Positions 16,494 to 25,260 of a stretch of DNA of 47,599 bases are shown piece after piece. This stretch comes from Maribacter sp. PR1 (lineage in GTDB: Bacteria; Bacteroidota; Bacteroidia; Flavobacteriales; Flavobacteriaceae): positions 1 to 47,599 of the forward strand of contig NZ_JAQPCG010000015.1 in assembly GCF_028464145.1 (NCBI RefSeq), given 5' to 3'. The position numbers were made by a program, and so were the translations under genes. Within the stretch, counting starts at the first letter, position 1, and every line of letters starts with the position of its first letter. Under the pieces are notes generated by a model. That model saw only the letters and a list, made by a program, of their open reading frames with translations, had not been told where the DNA came from and made no database searches.

Positions 16494-16501
16494 TATATTT
16501 G
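16494..16501 (+). promoter_or_regulatory. -7 element (TATATTTG) for lysS
   Basis: TATATTTGCGGC lies 19 nt before the lysS ATG, leaving a leader of about 13 nt. The TAnnTTTGC core is typical of flavobacterial housekeeping promoters. No TTG sits at the expected -33 distance. Confidence 0.5.
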
Positions 16502-16520
16502 CGGCTTTAAATTACAGATC

Positions 16521-18212
16521 ATGCAATTATCCGAACAAGAGGTAATACGAAGAGAAAAGTTGATGAAATTGCGGGACTTGGGAATCAACCCATATCCTGC
16601 CGAATTATATCCAGTAAACACAACATCCAAGGGTATAAAAAACGGATATGAAGAAGGAAAGAAAGTGACTATAGCCGGTAGGCTAATGTCCCGTCGTATT
16701 CAAGGAAAGGCCTCTTTTGCGGAAATTCAGGATAGTGAAGGACGTATACAAGTTTACTTCAACAGGGATGAAATATGTCCTGATGAGGATAAGACCCTGT
16801 ATAACGAAGTTTATAAAAAACTGTTGGATATCGGGGATATCATAGGTATTGAAGGGGAATTGTTTACCACCCAAGTAGGTGAAAAGACGGTCATGGTAAA
16901 AAACTTCAAAATGCTCAGTAAGGCCTTGCGGCCATTGCCCTTACCCAAACAAGATGCCGAGGGAAAAGTTTTTGATGAGTTTAATGATCCGGAATTAAGA
17001 TATCGTCAGCGATATGTGGACTTGGTAGTCAATCCAAAGGTGAAGGAAACCTTTATAAAAAGGACCAAAATCACGAACAGTATTCGTGAATTTTACAACA
17101 GCCGAGGGTATCTAGAAGTTGAAACTCCCATTTTACAGCCCATACCCGGTGGTGCAGCGGCAAGACCATTTTTAACGCACCATAATGCCTTAAATATTCC
17201 GTTGTACTTACGAATTGCCAATGAACTTTACCTAAAACGCCTGATTGTTGGCGGATTTGACGGTGTGTACGAATTCTCCAAGGATTTCAGGAATGAAGGT
17301 ATGGACCGAACCCATAATCCTGAGTTTACGGTCATGGAGCTCTATGTGGCCTACAAGGACTATAATTGGATGATGGACACCACGGAGCAATTGTTGGAAA
17401 AAATTGCCTTGGATGCCAATGGAACTACCAAGTTGAAAGTTGGCAACAATGAAATCGAGTTCAAAGCACCTTATGCCAGGGTTCCCATTTTAGAAGCTAT
17501 TAAAATCCACACCGGTATCGATGTTTCCAATATGGAAGAAGAGGAGCTCCGGGAAACAGCCAAAAATTTAGGAATAGAAGTAGATGATACCATGGGCGTG
17601 GGGAAACTTATCGATGAAATATTCGGTGAAAAGTGTGAGCATCATTACATACAACCCACTTTTATAACGGACTATCCCAAGGAAATGAGTCCATTGACCA
17701 AGGAGCATAGAAACAATCCGAAACTTACGGAACGTTTTGAACTGATGGTGAACGGAAAAGAATTGGCCAATGCCTATTCCGAGCTTAATGACCCCATAGA
17801 TCAGCGCGAGCGTTTTGAGGATCAGCTAAAACTTTCCGAAAAAGGGGACGATGAGGCGATGTTCATTGACCAGGATTTTCTAAGGGCCTTGGAATATGGA
17901 ATGCCTCCCACTTCGGGAATTGGAATCGGTATTGATCGTTTGGTGATGTTGATGACCAACAACTCCTCCATCCAAGAAGTGTTGTTCTTCCCTCAAATGC
18001 GACCAGAGAAAAAGGCGATTCAGCTTTCAGAAAATGAAAAGGCCATTTATGATATTCTCAAGAAAGAAAAGAATATGTCCTTAAATGAACTTAAGTCACA
18101 ATCCGGTTTAAGCAATAAGGGGTGGGACAAAGGAATCAAGGGACTGACGAAACAAAAACTGGCCAAAGTTTACAAGGAAGAGGAGTCTCTTTTGGTTTCC
18201 TTTACGGAATAG
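16521..18212 (+). CDS. lysS: Lysine--tRNA ligase (class II) with C-terminal extension
   Basis: The 563-residue enzyme charges tRNA-Lys. An N-terminal OB-fold anticodon-binding domain (about 55-150, [20 protein letters not shown]) is followed by the class II core: motif 1 around [17 protein letters not shown], motif 2 [20 protein letters not shown], and motif 3 [19 protein letters not shown]. The usual bacterial enzyme ends soon after motif 3, near residue 500; here about 65 more residues follow, from [18 protein letters not shown] to the stop. They look like a small winged helix ([20 protein letters not shown]). Such extensions occur in Bacteroidota enzymes, so this is not a fusion artefact. 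ATG at 16521 lies behind a clear -7 element. Confidence 0.96.
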   Translation: MQLSEQEVIRREKLMKLRDLGINPYPAELYPVNTTSKGIKNGYEEGKKVTIAGRLMSRRIQGKASFAEIQDSEGRIQVYFNRDEICPDEDKTLYNEVYKKLLDIGDIIGIEGELFTTQVGEKTVMVKNFKMLSKALRPLPLPKQDAEGKVFDEFNDPELRYRQRYVDLVVNPKVKETFIKRTKITNSIREFYNSRGYLEVETPILQPIPGGAAARPFLTHHNALNIPLYLRIANELYLKRLIVGGFDGVYEFSKDFRNEGMDRTHNPEFTVMELYVAYKDYNWMMDTTEQLLEKIALDANGTTKLKVGNNEIEFKAPYARVPILEAIKIHTGIDVSNMEEEELRETAKNLGIEVDDTMGVGKLIDEIFGEKCEHHYIQPTFITDYPKEMSPLTKEHRNNPKLTERFELMVNGKELANAYSELNDPIDQRERFEDQLKLSEKGDDEAMFIDQDFLRALEYGMPPTSGIGIGIDRLVMLMTNNSSIQEVLFFPQMRPEKKAIQLSENEKAIYDILKKEKNMSLNELKSQSGLSNKGWDKGIKGLTKQKLAKVYKEEESLLVSFTE

Positions 18213-18308
18213 CCTTGCAATATTTTTCACCAATCATAAAGGCCCGAATATTTCAATCCTGAATTTCGAGGAAAAATAGTAGTTTAGTCCCATATTGATA
18301 ATCAACCC

Positions 18309-19739
18309 ATGGGACTAAGTAAAAAATGGGGGCTTTTTTTGGGCCCCATTCTATTTCTGTCACTTATCAACTTACCCAACGATTTAATATCCAAACAGGC
18401 AGATGCTGTTATTGCCGTTGCCCTTTGGATGATTGTTTGGTGGATTACTGAAGCTGTTTCCATTTCCGTAACTGCACTTTTACCTTTGTTGCTCTTCCCT
18501 ATTTTAAAAATAATGCCCATGGAGGAGGTCGGTGCCAATTATGGGAGCCCCATAGTCTTTTTGTTCTTTGGAGGATTTGTGATGGCATTGGCGCTTGAAA
18601 AGGTTAATCTACACAAGCGTATAGCCCTTTCCATTATCAAAATTACCGGCACAACCCCAAACAAGGTAATTTTAGGGTTTATGATAGCTACGGCTACTCT
18701 TAGCATGTGGATCAGTAATACGGCAAGCACGGTCGTGATGTTACCTATTGCCATGTCGGTCATACAGCTATTGATAGATGATGCTGATGGTTTTACCAAG
18801 AGCGATCGAAATTTTGCCCTCAGCGTCATGCTGGGTATTGCTTTCTCCGCTAATGCCGGAGGTATCGCCACGGTCATTGGCACACCGCCCAATTCCGTCC
18901 TTATCGGTCTTTTGGAGAACGAATACAACATAGAGATTTCTTTTCTTAAGTGGATGATAATTGGGCTACCGTTTTCGATTATTATGATTTCCTTTTGTTA
19001 TATCGTTCTTGTTAAACTCATCTTCCCTAATGGCGCGTTGAAGTTCAATGCCTCAAAAACTATTATCGATTCCGAGCTTAAAAAATTAGGTCCAACTTCA
19101 GGGAAGGAAAAAATGGTCTTGACTATTTTTGGAATAACCGTTTTTCTATGGGTCTTTAGAACAGTCCTAAATTCTCTTTTTCCATTTATGGCATTGTCCG
19201 ATGCTATGATCAGCATGTTTGCTGCTATTGCCTTGTTCGCCATCCCCTTTAACCTAAAAAAAGGGGACTTTGTACTGGAATGGAAGGACACCCAAAAGTT
19301 GGCTTGGGGAATTTTGATTTTATTTGGAGGCGGTTTGGCCCTAGCAAAAGGTATGTCGGTTACGGGTATTGTAGATTTGGTCGCCGGAGTTATTGCAGAA
19401 AGCGAAATAAGTGTGCTGTTTACAGCGGCACTTTTGATTTTCCTTATGCTTTTTATGACGGAACTGATGAGCAACGTTGCCTTGGTTGCCGTTTTAGCAC
19501 CCGTCGTGGCAGGAATTGCCATTGGGTTGGGGCTTCCCATAGTCTATTTGTTAATCCCTATAACTATGGCGAGCAGTTGTGCCTTTATGCTCCCAATGGC
19601 CACTCCCCCCAATGCCATTGTATTTGCCAGTGGCTATATAAAGGTTCATGAGATGGCCAAAGCCGGATTTCTATTAAATGTAATCGCTGTTCTCTTATTG
19701 ATAGGGTTGTTTCAGTTTATCCTCCCAATACTGTTTTAG
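18309..19739 (+). CDS. DASS/SLC13-family sodium-dependent anion transporter
   Basis: The 476-residue protein is almost entirely hydrophobic, with about 11 membrane spans. It has the two repeated substrate/sodium motifs of the divalent anion:sodium symporter family: ISNTAST at 135-141 in the first half, and MATPPNAIVFASGY near the C-terminus, plus FFGGFVMALALEKVNLHKRI in the first half. Family members take up succinate, malate, fumarate, citrate or sulfate with sodium ions across the inner membrane; which one cannot be told here. It lies about 100 bp after lysS and is followed by a hairpin at 19747-19776. It appears to be a single-gene unit. Confidence 0.9.
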   Translation: MGLSKKWGLFLGPILFLSLINLPNDLISKQADAVIAVALWMIVWWITEAVSISVTALLPLLLFPILKIMPMEEVGANYGSPIVFLFFGGFVMALALEKVNLHKRIALSIIKITGTTPNKVILGFMIATATLSMWISNTASTVVMLPIAMSVIQLLIDDADGFTKSDRNFALSVMLGIAFSANAGGIATVIGTPPNSVLIGLLENEYNIEISFLKWMIIGLPFSIIMISFCYIVLVKLIFPNGALKFNASKTIIDSELKKLGPTSGKEKMVLTIFGITVFLWVFRTVLNSLFPFMALSDAMISMFAAIALFAIPFNLKKGDFVLEWKDTQKLAWGILILFGGGLALAKGMSVTGIVDLVAGVIAESEISVLFTAALLIFLMLFMTELMSNVALVAVLAPVVAGIAIGLGLPIVYLLIPITMASSCAFMLPMATPPNAIVFASGYIKVHEMAKAGFLLNVIAVLLLIGLFQFILPILF

Positions 19740-19746
19740 CCAAAAG

Positions 19747-19776
19747 ATAAAGCCCTTGCTTATGCAAAGGCTTTAT
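19747..19776 (+). terminator. Hairpin after the DASS transporter
   Basis: ATAAAGCC pairs with GGCTTTAT and, after a C/A mismatch, TTGC with GCAA around a TTAT loop. It begins 7 nt past the stop codon. No strong T tract follows, so termination is likely rather than certain. Confidence 0.55.
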
Positions 19777-19791
19777 ACTTAACTAATTCAG

Positions 19792-19809
19792 TCCCGATAG
19801 CTATCGGGA
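19792..19809. repeat. Perfect 18-bp palindrome TCCCGATAGCTATCGGGA
   Basis: TCCCGATAGCTATCGGGA is fully self-complementary and lies between the DASS transporter and the metalloprotease genes, just after the transporter's hairpin. I recall the same or very similar palindromes being scattered through Flavobacteriaceae intergenic DNA, but only one copy is in this window. It may be a REP-like element or a protein-binding site. Confidence 0.55.
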
Positions 19810-19941
19810 TAAAAATGATATTCCCTACTAAGTAGACGCCATAAAAATGAAAATGTTACATTTTAGGCTTATGATTTCATTAACAAGTCTTTAAATTAAT
19901 TATTCGGTTCTTTGAAAAATTGACCAAATTCCAAGATATAA

Positions 19942-22431
19942 ATGACAAAAAAATTACTATTTCCGCTACTTGCGGCGGCTTGTTTGTTAAGTTTTCAGAC
20001 CACTGAAGCACAAATTTTCAAGAAGAAAAAAAAGAAGACCGAAAGCCCATCAGAAAAAACCGGCAAAGATAAAATTAAGCCTTACAACCAGGTAATTACG
20101 AAAGAGGCAAAAACGGATACCGGGCTTTTTGATGTTCATTTAGTGGACGATAAGCATTACTATGAAATTCCAGATTCCCTTTTTAATAGGGAAATGTTGA
20201 TGGTAAGCCGAATTTCCAAAACCGCCTCTAACATTGGTTTTGGAGGAGGAAAGATAAATACCCAAGTACTCCGTTGGGAAAAGAAAGACAAAAAGGTGTT
20301 GTTACGGGTGGTCTCCCATGATGTAGTTGCTGCCGATTCCCTTCCAGTGCACGAAGCTGTCGTAAATTCGAATTTTGAACCAGTTCTTTATGCTTTTGAC
20401 ATTCAGGCCTTCAAAAAGGATTCCCTTAATCCTGCAACCGTTATCGAAGTCGATGACATCTTCACCAAGGACACCAAGGCATTTGGTATGCCGGATTCCT
20501 ATAGAAAAAGATATAAGGTGTCCCGTTTAGACGATAGTAGAAGCTTTATAGAAAACATAAGAAGTTACCCTCTAAATGTGGAAGCTAGGCATGTTAAAAC
20601 CTATTTGGCAAGTAACCCCCCTAGCAATGGTAGCCTTGGATCCATATCCATTGAAATAAACAACTCCATGGTCTTGTTACCCAAGGAACCTATGAAACGT
20701 AGGTATTTTGATCGTCGCGTAGGCTGGTTTGCAAGAGGTCAAGTAGACTATGGACTGGATGCACAGGAAAGCAAGACCGTAAATTTCTTGGACCGCTGGA
20801 GATTGGAAGTAAAAGACGAGGATCTGGAAAAGTTTAAAAACGGGGAACTGGTAGAACCTAAAAAACAGATCGTCTATTATGTAGATCGGGCCACTCCAAA
20901 GCAATGGGTGCCCTTTATAAAAAAAGGGATAGAAGATTGGCAAGTAGCTTTTGAGGAAGCTGGGTTTAAAAATGCCATTATAGCCAAGGACCCGCCAACT
21001 CCCGAAGAAGACCCGGAATGGTCTCCCGAGGATGTACGTTATTCCGTGGTACGCTATTTGGCGTCTCCAATTCCTAACGCCAATGGTCCCCATGTGAGCG
21101 ACCCGAGAAGCGGTGAGATATTGGAGTCGGACATCAACTGGTATCACAACGTGATGAGCCTCTTGAGAAACTGGTACTTTGTGCAGACCGCCGCTATTAA
21201 CCCGTCCGCACAAGGCGTACAATTCGATGAAGATGTGATGGGAAGGTTAATTCGTTTCGTATCGTCCCATGAGGTAGGCCATACGCTTGGCTTGCCGCAT
21301 AATATGGGGAGTAGTGTTGCCTATCCTGTAGATTCGCTACGTTCGGCAAGTTTTACCAAAAAATATGGTACGGCACCTTCCATCATGGATTATGCCCGCT
21401 TCAACTATATCGCCCAACCCGGTGATGAAGGTGTTGCCCTAATGCCAGATATTGGGGTCTATGACAAATATGCCATTAAATGGGGCTATAAGCCTATTTT
21501 GGATACCGATGCCAAAGGGGAAAAACCTATTTTGGACGAGTGGATTCTGGAACATGCAGGGGACCCGCTATATCGATTTGGACACCAACAAGTAGGCGAC
21601 ATCGTTGACCCTAGTTCCCAAACCGAGGATTTAGGGGATAACGCCATCAAGGCCAGTGCATATGGTATAGCCAACCTTAAGCGCATTGTTCCCAAACTCA
21701 TGGAATGGACCCAAGAAGAAGGTAAAAATTATGATGACTTGGAAACACTCTACGGGCAGGTAATTGCACAGTATAATCGTTATATGGGCCATGTTTCCAA
21801 CAACATTGGCGGGGTTTACGAATTTCACAAAACCTATGACCAAGAAGGAGCAGTATATACCCATGTAGATGCAGAACATCAGGAAAACTGTATGGAATTC
21901 TTACAGGAGCAATTATTTCAGACTCCGGAGTGGTTATTAGATCAGGATATTTTTGGTAGGATTCAATATTCAGGATTTGTAGAGCGTATTCGTTCCATAC
22001 AGGAGCGTAACTTAACAAACATGATGAGCTTGGGTAAAATGGCCCGTTTGGTGGAGAACGAGGCCGCTATTGGAAACGAAGCCTATACCTTGGTTGAAAT
22101 GATGGACGACCTTAGGCAAGGCATTTGGTCCGAACTGTCTTCTGGCAAAAAGATAGACACCTACAGGAGGAACTTGCAGAAAGCACATATAGACCGTTTG
22201 GCCTATTTGATGACTGCCGAGAACCAGAAAAAGCTTTCGGACTATGGCGGTTATAGAAAATCTACTGCGGTCAACACCAGCCAGTCGGATATCCGTTCTG
22301 TGGCCCGTGCTGAGCTAAATATCCTAAAAAGAAACATTAGAAACGCTATGGGCAGAACTAACGACAGAATGAGCAGATATCATCTAGAGGATGTACAGGA
22401 ACGAATAGACCAGATATTGGAACCCAACTAA
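19942..22431 (+). CDS. Exported zinc metalloprotease (DUF5117/DUF4953 type)
   Basis: The 829-residue protein has a signal peptide (MTKKLLFPLLAAACLLSFQT, cut at TEAQ) and a lysine-rich segment. The N-terminal region (DNFDVHLV-like and ISKTASNIGFGGGKINTQVL) matches the DUF5118/DUF5117 layout of this Bacteroidota family. The catalytic site is the extended metzincin-type zinc motif HEVGHTLGLPHN starting at residue 443, with SIMDYARFNY some 40 residues later as the Met-turn. A long helical C-terminal part follows. It should be a periplasmic or surface endopeptidase; the substrate is unknown. It stands alone, with the DASS gene 200 bp upstream and a 59-aa gene 169 bp downstream. Family assignment is strong. 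Confidence 0.9.
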   Translation: MTKKLLFPLLAAACLLSFQTTEAQIFKKKKKKTESPSEKTGKDKIKPYNQVITKEAKTDTGLFDVHLVDDKHYYEIPDSLFNREMLMVSRISKTASNIGFGGGKINTQVLRWEKKDKKVLLRVVSHDVVAADSLPVHEAVVNSNFEPVLYAFDIQAFKKDSLNPATVIEVDDIFTKDTKAFGMPDSYRKRYKVSRLDDSRSFIENIRSYPLNVEARHVKTYLASNPPSNGSLGSISIEINNSMVLLPKEPMKRRYFDRRVGWFARGQVDYGLDAQESKTVNFLDRWRLEVKDEDLEKFKNGELVEPKKQIVYYVDRATPKQWVPFIKKGIEDWQVAFEEAGFKNAIIAKDPPTPEEDPEWSPEDVRYSVVRYLASPIPNANGPHVSDPRSGEILESDINWYHNVMSLLRNWYFVQTAAINPSAQGVQFDEDVMGRLIRFVSSHEVGHTLGLPHNMGSSVAYPVDSLRSASFTKKYGTAPSIMDYARFNYIAQPGDEGVALMPDIGVYDKYAIKWGYKPILDTDAKGEKPILDEWILEHAGDPLYRFGHQQVGDIVDPSSQTEDLGDNAIKASAYGIANLKRIVPKLMEWTQEEGKNYDDLETLYGQVIAQYNRYMGHVSNNIGGVYEFHKTYDQEGAVYTHVDAEHQENCMEFLQEQLFQTPEWLLDQDIFGRIQYSGFVERIRSIQERNLTNMMSLGKMARLVENEAAIGNEAYTLVEMMDDLRQGIWSELSSGKKIDTYRRNLQKAHIDRLAYLMTAENQKKLSDYGGYRKSTAVNTSQSDIRSVARAELNILKRNIRNAMGRTNDRMSRYHLEDVQERIDQILEPN

Positions 22432-22600
22432 AACCCTTTTTTGGAAAGTATCGGTGAATTACATCATTAAACCGATGAATGTAACCGTTTAACCACATTT
22501 ATATGGTATTTGCCATCATAAAAAGTCCATTTGACAACAATAGGCTTTTTTGTACGTTCTTATTTTATAGATTTAGATATAAATTAAAAACCCCCACATC

Positions 22601-22780
22601 ATGAATAACAAACTCAAAAGCTTAATCTATCTCAGCTGCTTCATGGTTGCTGCCGTATTTTATCATTTTCAAATCAATAATGAATCTGGCCAAAACCTTC
22701 CACAGAACGAAGTTATGGCAGAAGCCGATATCGTTGTAGAGCCCTTCACTGAAAACATGAATACAGAAGCGGTACAATAG
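22601..22780 (+). CDS. Small exported or membrane-anchored protein (59 aa), unknown
   Basis: An ATG at 22601 opens a 60-codon frame ending in TAG at 22780. The product starts MNNKLKSLIYLSCFMVAAVF, a positively charged tip plus one hydrophobic helix (about 7-21), followed by a 37-residue acidic, Asn/Glu-rich tail. It looks like an uncleaved signal anchor or a secreted peptide with the tail outside the membrane. It has its own intergenic region upstream and a very strong terminator 21 nt after the stop, so it is probably a separate, well-transcribed unit. I recognise no family. A type I toxin is possible, but the acidic tail is not typical of one. Confidence 0.55.
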   Translation: MNNKLKSLIYLSCFMVAAVFYHFQINNESGQNLPQNEVMAEADIVVEPFTENMNTEAVQ

Positions 22781-22801
22781 GTATACAAAACATAAGTAAA
22801 T

Positions 22802-22833
22802 AAAAAAGCGCGACTTTGAAGTCGCGCTTTTTT
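22802..22833 (+). terminator. Strong intrinsic terminator after the 59-aa gene
   Basis: A perfect 15-bp stem with the core GCGCGACTT / AAGTCGCGC, flanked by six A and six T, closes on a minimal loop. It ends in a T run and is the strongest hairpin in the window. It could act in both directions. Confidence 0.9.
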
Positions 22834-22940
22834 CGTTTTAAAACGTTAGTTCGCAAAGTTAAAATACTATTAAAAGACGATTCCCATTTAAACTATTTAC
22901 CATTTAACAGGTCTTATTAGTGAACCCATAAAAAATCAAA

Positions 22941-23396
22941 ATGATGAGAAAATTAATATTGGCCGCTCTTTTCCTTACGGGGATAACGGCAATGGCACAA
23001 GACCATAACAGGAAAGAAGGTAGAAGGCAAATGCAAGATTTAAATCCGGAACAATTGGCAACACTACAGTCCAAGAGGATGACCTTGGCCCTGGACCTAA
23101 CGGAGGGCCAGCAATCTAAAATAAAAGAGATGTTTGCCAAAAATGCTGAAGCGCGAAAGGCAAGCATGGAAGAACACAAGGCGAGAAAGGAGAATGGCAA
23201 AGAACTTTCGGATGATGAAAAATTTGCCTTGAAGAACGAACGCTTGGACATGCAGATTGCCCATAAAAAAGAAATGAAATCCATTTTAAATGATGAGCAA
23301 TATGCCAAATGGGAAAAAATGAACCATAGAAAAGGGATGCACAGTAAAGGGAAACACCATAGAGGCCAAGAAAGTAAAAGAAGACCAAAAAAATAG
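22941..23396 (+). CDS. DUF4890/Spy-like periplasmic protein
   Basis: The 151-residue protein has a signal peptide (MMRKLILAALFLTGITAMAQ). The mature part is very rich in Lys, Glu, Met and His and predicted helical. It holds LTEGQQSKIKEMFAKNAEAR and LNDEQYAKWEKM, the two LTxxQ-type motifs seen in Spy/CpxP chaperones, and fits the Bacteroidota DUF4890 group. The tail is strongly basic (HRKGMHSKGKHHRGQESKRR) and might bind metal or nucleic acid non-specifically. A chaperone or envelope-stress role is inferred from the Spy-like pattern. Translation could start at either of the two adjacent ATGs (22941 or 22944). A terminator follows 24 nt after the stop. Confidence 0.75.
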   Translation: MMRKLILAALFLTGITAMAQDHNRKEGRRQMQDLNPEQLATLQSKRMTLALDLTEGQQSKIKEMFAKNAEARKASMEEHKARKENGKELSDDEKFALKNERLDMQIAHKKEMKSILNDEQYAKWEKMNHRKGMHSKGKHHRGQESKRRPKK

Positions 23397-23420
23397 GTTG
23401 TTTAGTGATTGATTGATGAG

Positions 23421-23449
23421 AAAGACCCTGCTTTTAAAGTAGGGTCTTT
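23421..23449 (+). terminator. Intrinsic terminator after the DUF4890 gene
   Basis: AAAGACCCT pairs with AGGGTCTTT, with further pairing inside, and is followed by a run of seven or more T on the plus strand. Confidence 0.85.
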
Positions 23450-23574
23450 TTTTGTTTACAAAAGTTTATAGTCGTTTGTAAGCAATTGAAAATGTTTAAA
23501 GACTCTAAACCTCCAGTGAATTAGGCAAAAACAAAAAAATATTGGATTTTTATAGTACCTCCCCTATAATAGAA

Positions 23575-23596
23575 ATATAGTAACTTGTTACTATAT
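23575..23596. repeat. 22-bp inverted repeat upstream of a DUF6090 gene
   Basis: Arms ATATAGTAAC and GTTACTATAT, 10 bp each and perfect, flank a TT spacer. The repeat lies about 40 bp before the DUF6090 start, followed by ACAATTGTTGTGCGTCATTA. It could be an operator for a dimeric regulator or the edge of a cassette-like element. Confidence 0.5.
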
Positions 23597-23633
23597 ACAA
23601 TTGTTGTGCGTCATTATCAGAAACAGCTAACCA

Positions 23634-24395
23634 ATGATAAAATTCTTTAGAAGTATTAGGCAAAAAATGCTGACCGAAAACAAATTTAGCAAATATCTTT
23701 TGTATGCGATTGGCGAAATTGTTCTTGTAGTCATTGGAATTTTGATTGCGTTGCAAATTAATAATTGGAATGAAGCTCGTAAGCAAAACACAATAGTCAA
23801 CACTTATTTAAAAGGGATGGTACTTGATTTAAATAATGACATAAGAAGATTTGATATAATCATTAAGAACTTGAATGAACAAATTAAAAGCAACACGTTG
23901 ATTTTTGAGGATAAGAGTTATCAAAATCTTCCAATTGATTCTATTGTTTTATCTATAACAAGCTATTTCAACGATTATAAAATCTCTGACCAAACCTTCC
24001 AAAAAATAAAGAATTATGGACTTGCAAATCAATTAGGTTCTACCGAATTAAATGACGTTATAAACAATTATTATTCAGAAGACCTTTACCGATTTAATTT
24101 GTTCATAGACTATGATGAAAAACGTTCAATAGATGATGATGATTTCTGGTTTGTTACCAATGATTATGAAATCAATCCAGTTTTGGGTCAAAGTAAAAAT
24201 ATAAATCTTCCTTTTGCAGAAAATGAAGAGACAAGGAAAACAGCATTAATACAAAAGTTAGAATCTAATTTAGGTAGAAACAATTTAAGAAATAATATTT
24301 CGAGAAAGTCACTTGGAATCAACATCACCCAAAATTTGAAAAATAAAGCTAAATTATTGAAGGAAATGATTAATAAAGAACTGAATAAAAAATAA
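23634..24395 (+). CDS. DUF6090 family membrane protein (copy 1)
   Basis: The 253-residue protein begins MIKFFRSIRQKMLTENKFSK, then YLLYAIGEIVLVVIGILIAL QINNWNE, the hallmark start of DUF6090: a basic amphipathic segment, one transmembrane helix (about 24-42), and a long, mostly helical domain. The function of the family is unknown. A second member lies at 37339-38103 and shares the N-terminal motif. This copy stands alone between the 22-bp inverted repeat upstream and a spacer element downstream that resembles the one after the next gene. Its sequence is AT-rich compared with the core genes nearby, and it may belong to an acquired segment. Topology suggests a cytosolic tip and a periplasmic body. 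Confidence 0.8.
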   Translation: MIKFFRSIRQKMLTENKFSKYLLYAIGEIVLVVIGILIALQINNWNEARKQNTIVNTYLKGMVLDLNNDIRRFDIIIKNLNEQIKSNTLIFEDKSYQNLPIDSIVLSITSYFNDYKISDQTFQKIKNYGLANQLGSTELNDVINNYYSEDLYRFNLFIDYDEKRSIDDDDFWFVTNDYEINPVLGQSKNINLPFAENEETRKTALIQKLESNLGRNNLRNNISRKSLGINITQNLKNKAKLLKEMINKELNKK

Positions 24396-24539
24396 CGAAT
24401 GTACAAGATTGGCTATAAGTAATTGCGCCGTTCGTCTACATTGGAAATTTCGCCGACATTTCCAGTACTAGAAAAATTAAGTACCAACCAAGGCAAGAAA
24501 TCCTAGCCTTGAAATTGGTGGTAATTAAAACATTGGAAA
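24396..24539 (+). repeat. Cassette-like spacer element, copy A
   Basis: The spacer after the DUF6090 gene begins TAACGAATGTACAAGATTGG and contains TGGCTATAAGTAATTGC (24410-24426), then GTTCGTCTACATT and GGAAAT. The spacer after the DinB gene has the same order of blocks with 14 of 17 bases of the core matching. No gene lies in it. Confidence 0.45.
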
Positions 24540-25055
24540 ATGGGAATTAAAAATTTCAATGATACAATCGATATTTGGATAGAAGAACTATCTCGATTCA
24601 GTATTGAACAACTTAAAATTAAGCCTGATGACAAAAGTTGGTCACTTGGACAGCTCTACGAACATCTGATTGAAGAAACAAATTGGTACAACGGTCAAAT
24701 AGAAAAGACGCTTGGAAACGAAAAAAATATTGAAAAAGAGACTTCGGATGCTGCTATAATCCTTTTTAAAAGGGGGTCTTTTGAAAACAAACAATTTCGG
24801 GGCGACCCGTTGATATCGGAAAATATCCAACAGCCTACCAAAACCTCTACATTAAAATTGCAATTGGAACAATTAAAAAAGAACACAAACGATATTTGGA
24901 CAACAATAAGTAATACATCAAAATACGGTAAATCAGAACATCCTGGAATTGGATTTTTGAATTGTTTTGAATGGATACAGTATTCAGAAATGCATATGAG
25001 GCACCATTTAAAACAGAAGAAGCGAATTGAAAAATTTTTACGATCACTACAATAA
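24540..25055 (+). CDS. DinB-superfamily protein
   Basis: The 171-residue, mainly helical protein shows the DinB_2 layout: SWSLGQLYEHLIEETNWYNG near residues 33-52, with the first metal-site His in YEHL, and a second His cluster, MHMRHHLKQKKRIEKF, near the C-terminus. These four-helix proteins bind a divalent metal through three His. Relatives include bacillithiol or mycothiol-dependent transferases, but most members have no known reaction. It sits alone between two similar spacer elements (24396-24539 and 25056-25180), as single-gene cassettes do. The ATG at 24540 is the only reasonable start. Confidence 0.75.
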   Translation: MGIKNFNDTIDIWIEELSRFSIEQLKIKPDDKSWSLGQLYEHLIEETNWYNGQIEKTLGNEKNIEKETSDAAIILFKRGSFENKQFRGDPLISENIQQPTKTSTLKLQLEQLKKNTNDIWTTISNTSKYGKSEHPGIGFLNCFEWIQYSEMHMRHHLKQKKRIEKFLRSLQ

Positions 25056-25180
25056 CTAACGCCAATAATGGCCATAAGTTATCGCTTGTTCATACTTATT
25101 TAGGAAATCCGAAAAAGTGGATTACAAGTAATGCTTTTAACCTATCGAGCTTAACACAAACTTACCTTGCTACCAAGATC
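25056..25180 (+). repeat. Cassette-like spacer element, copy B
   Basis: It begins right after the DinB stop with CTAACGCCAATAATGGCC and contains TGGCCATAAGTTATCGC (25069-25085), then GTTCATACTTATT and GGAAAT, the same blocks in the same order as copy A. The right boundary is uncertain. Confidence 0.45.
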
Positions 25181-25240
25181 CACCAGTAATTTAACAGTTT
25201 TGGAAATAAATTCTCTATTTTTAAAAACATATAACTTTCC

Positions 25241-25255
25241 CCTGCTCAGCAGGAG
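25241..25255 (+). promoter_or_regulatory. Shine-Dalgarno site overlapped by a hairpin, before ppk2 copy 1
   Basis: AGGAG at 25251-25255, five bases before GTG 25261, is an unusually good ribosome site for Bacteroidota and decides the start codon. A short stem, CCTGC with GCAGG around TCA (25241-25253), covers its AGG and could restrain translation. Confidence 0.4.
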
Positions 25256-25260
25256 TTTAA

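Noticed and set aside
18998..19540. 180-codon minus-strand frame opposite the DASS transporter
   Set aside because: It is antisense to conserved transmembrane coding sequence with clear family motifs; its own translation is Lys/Pro/Ile-rich without any recognisable domain.
20677..21222. 181-codon minus-strand frame opposite the metalloprotease
   Set aside because: The plus strand is a conserved enzyme; the antisense product has no family features.
24695..25075. 126-codon minus-strand frame over the DinB gene
   Set aside because: The plus-strand DinB frame has the metal-site His pattern; the antisense frame is Phe/Cys/Ile-rich noise.
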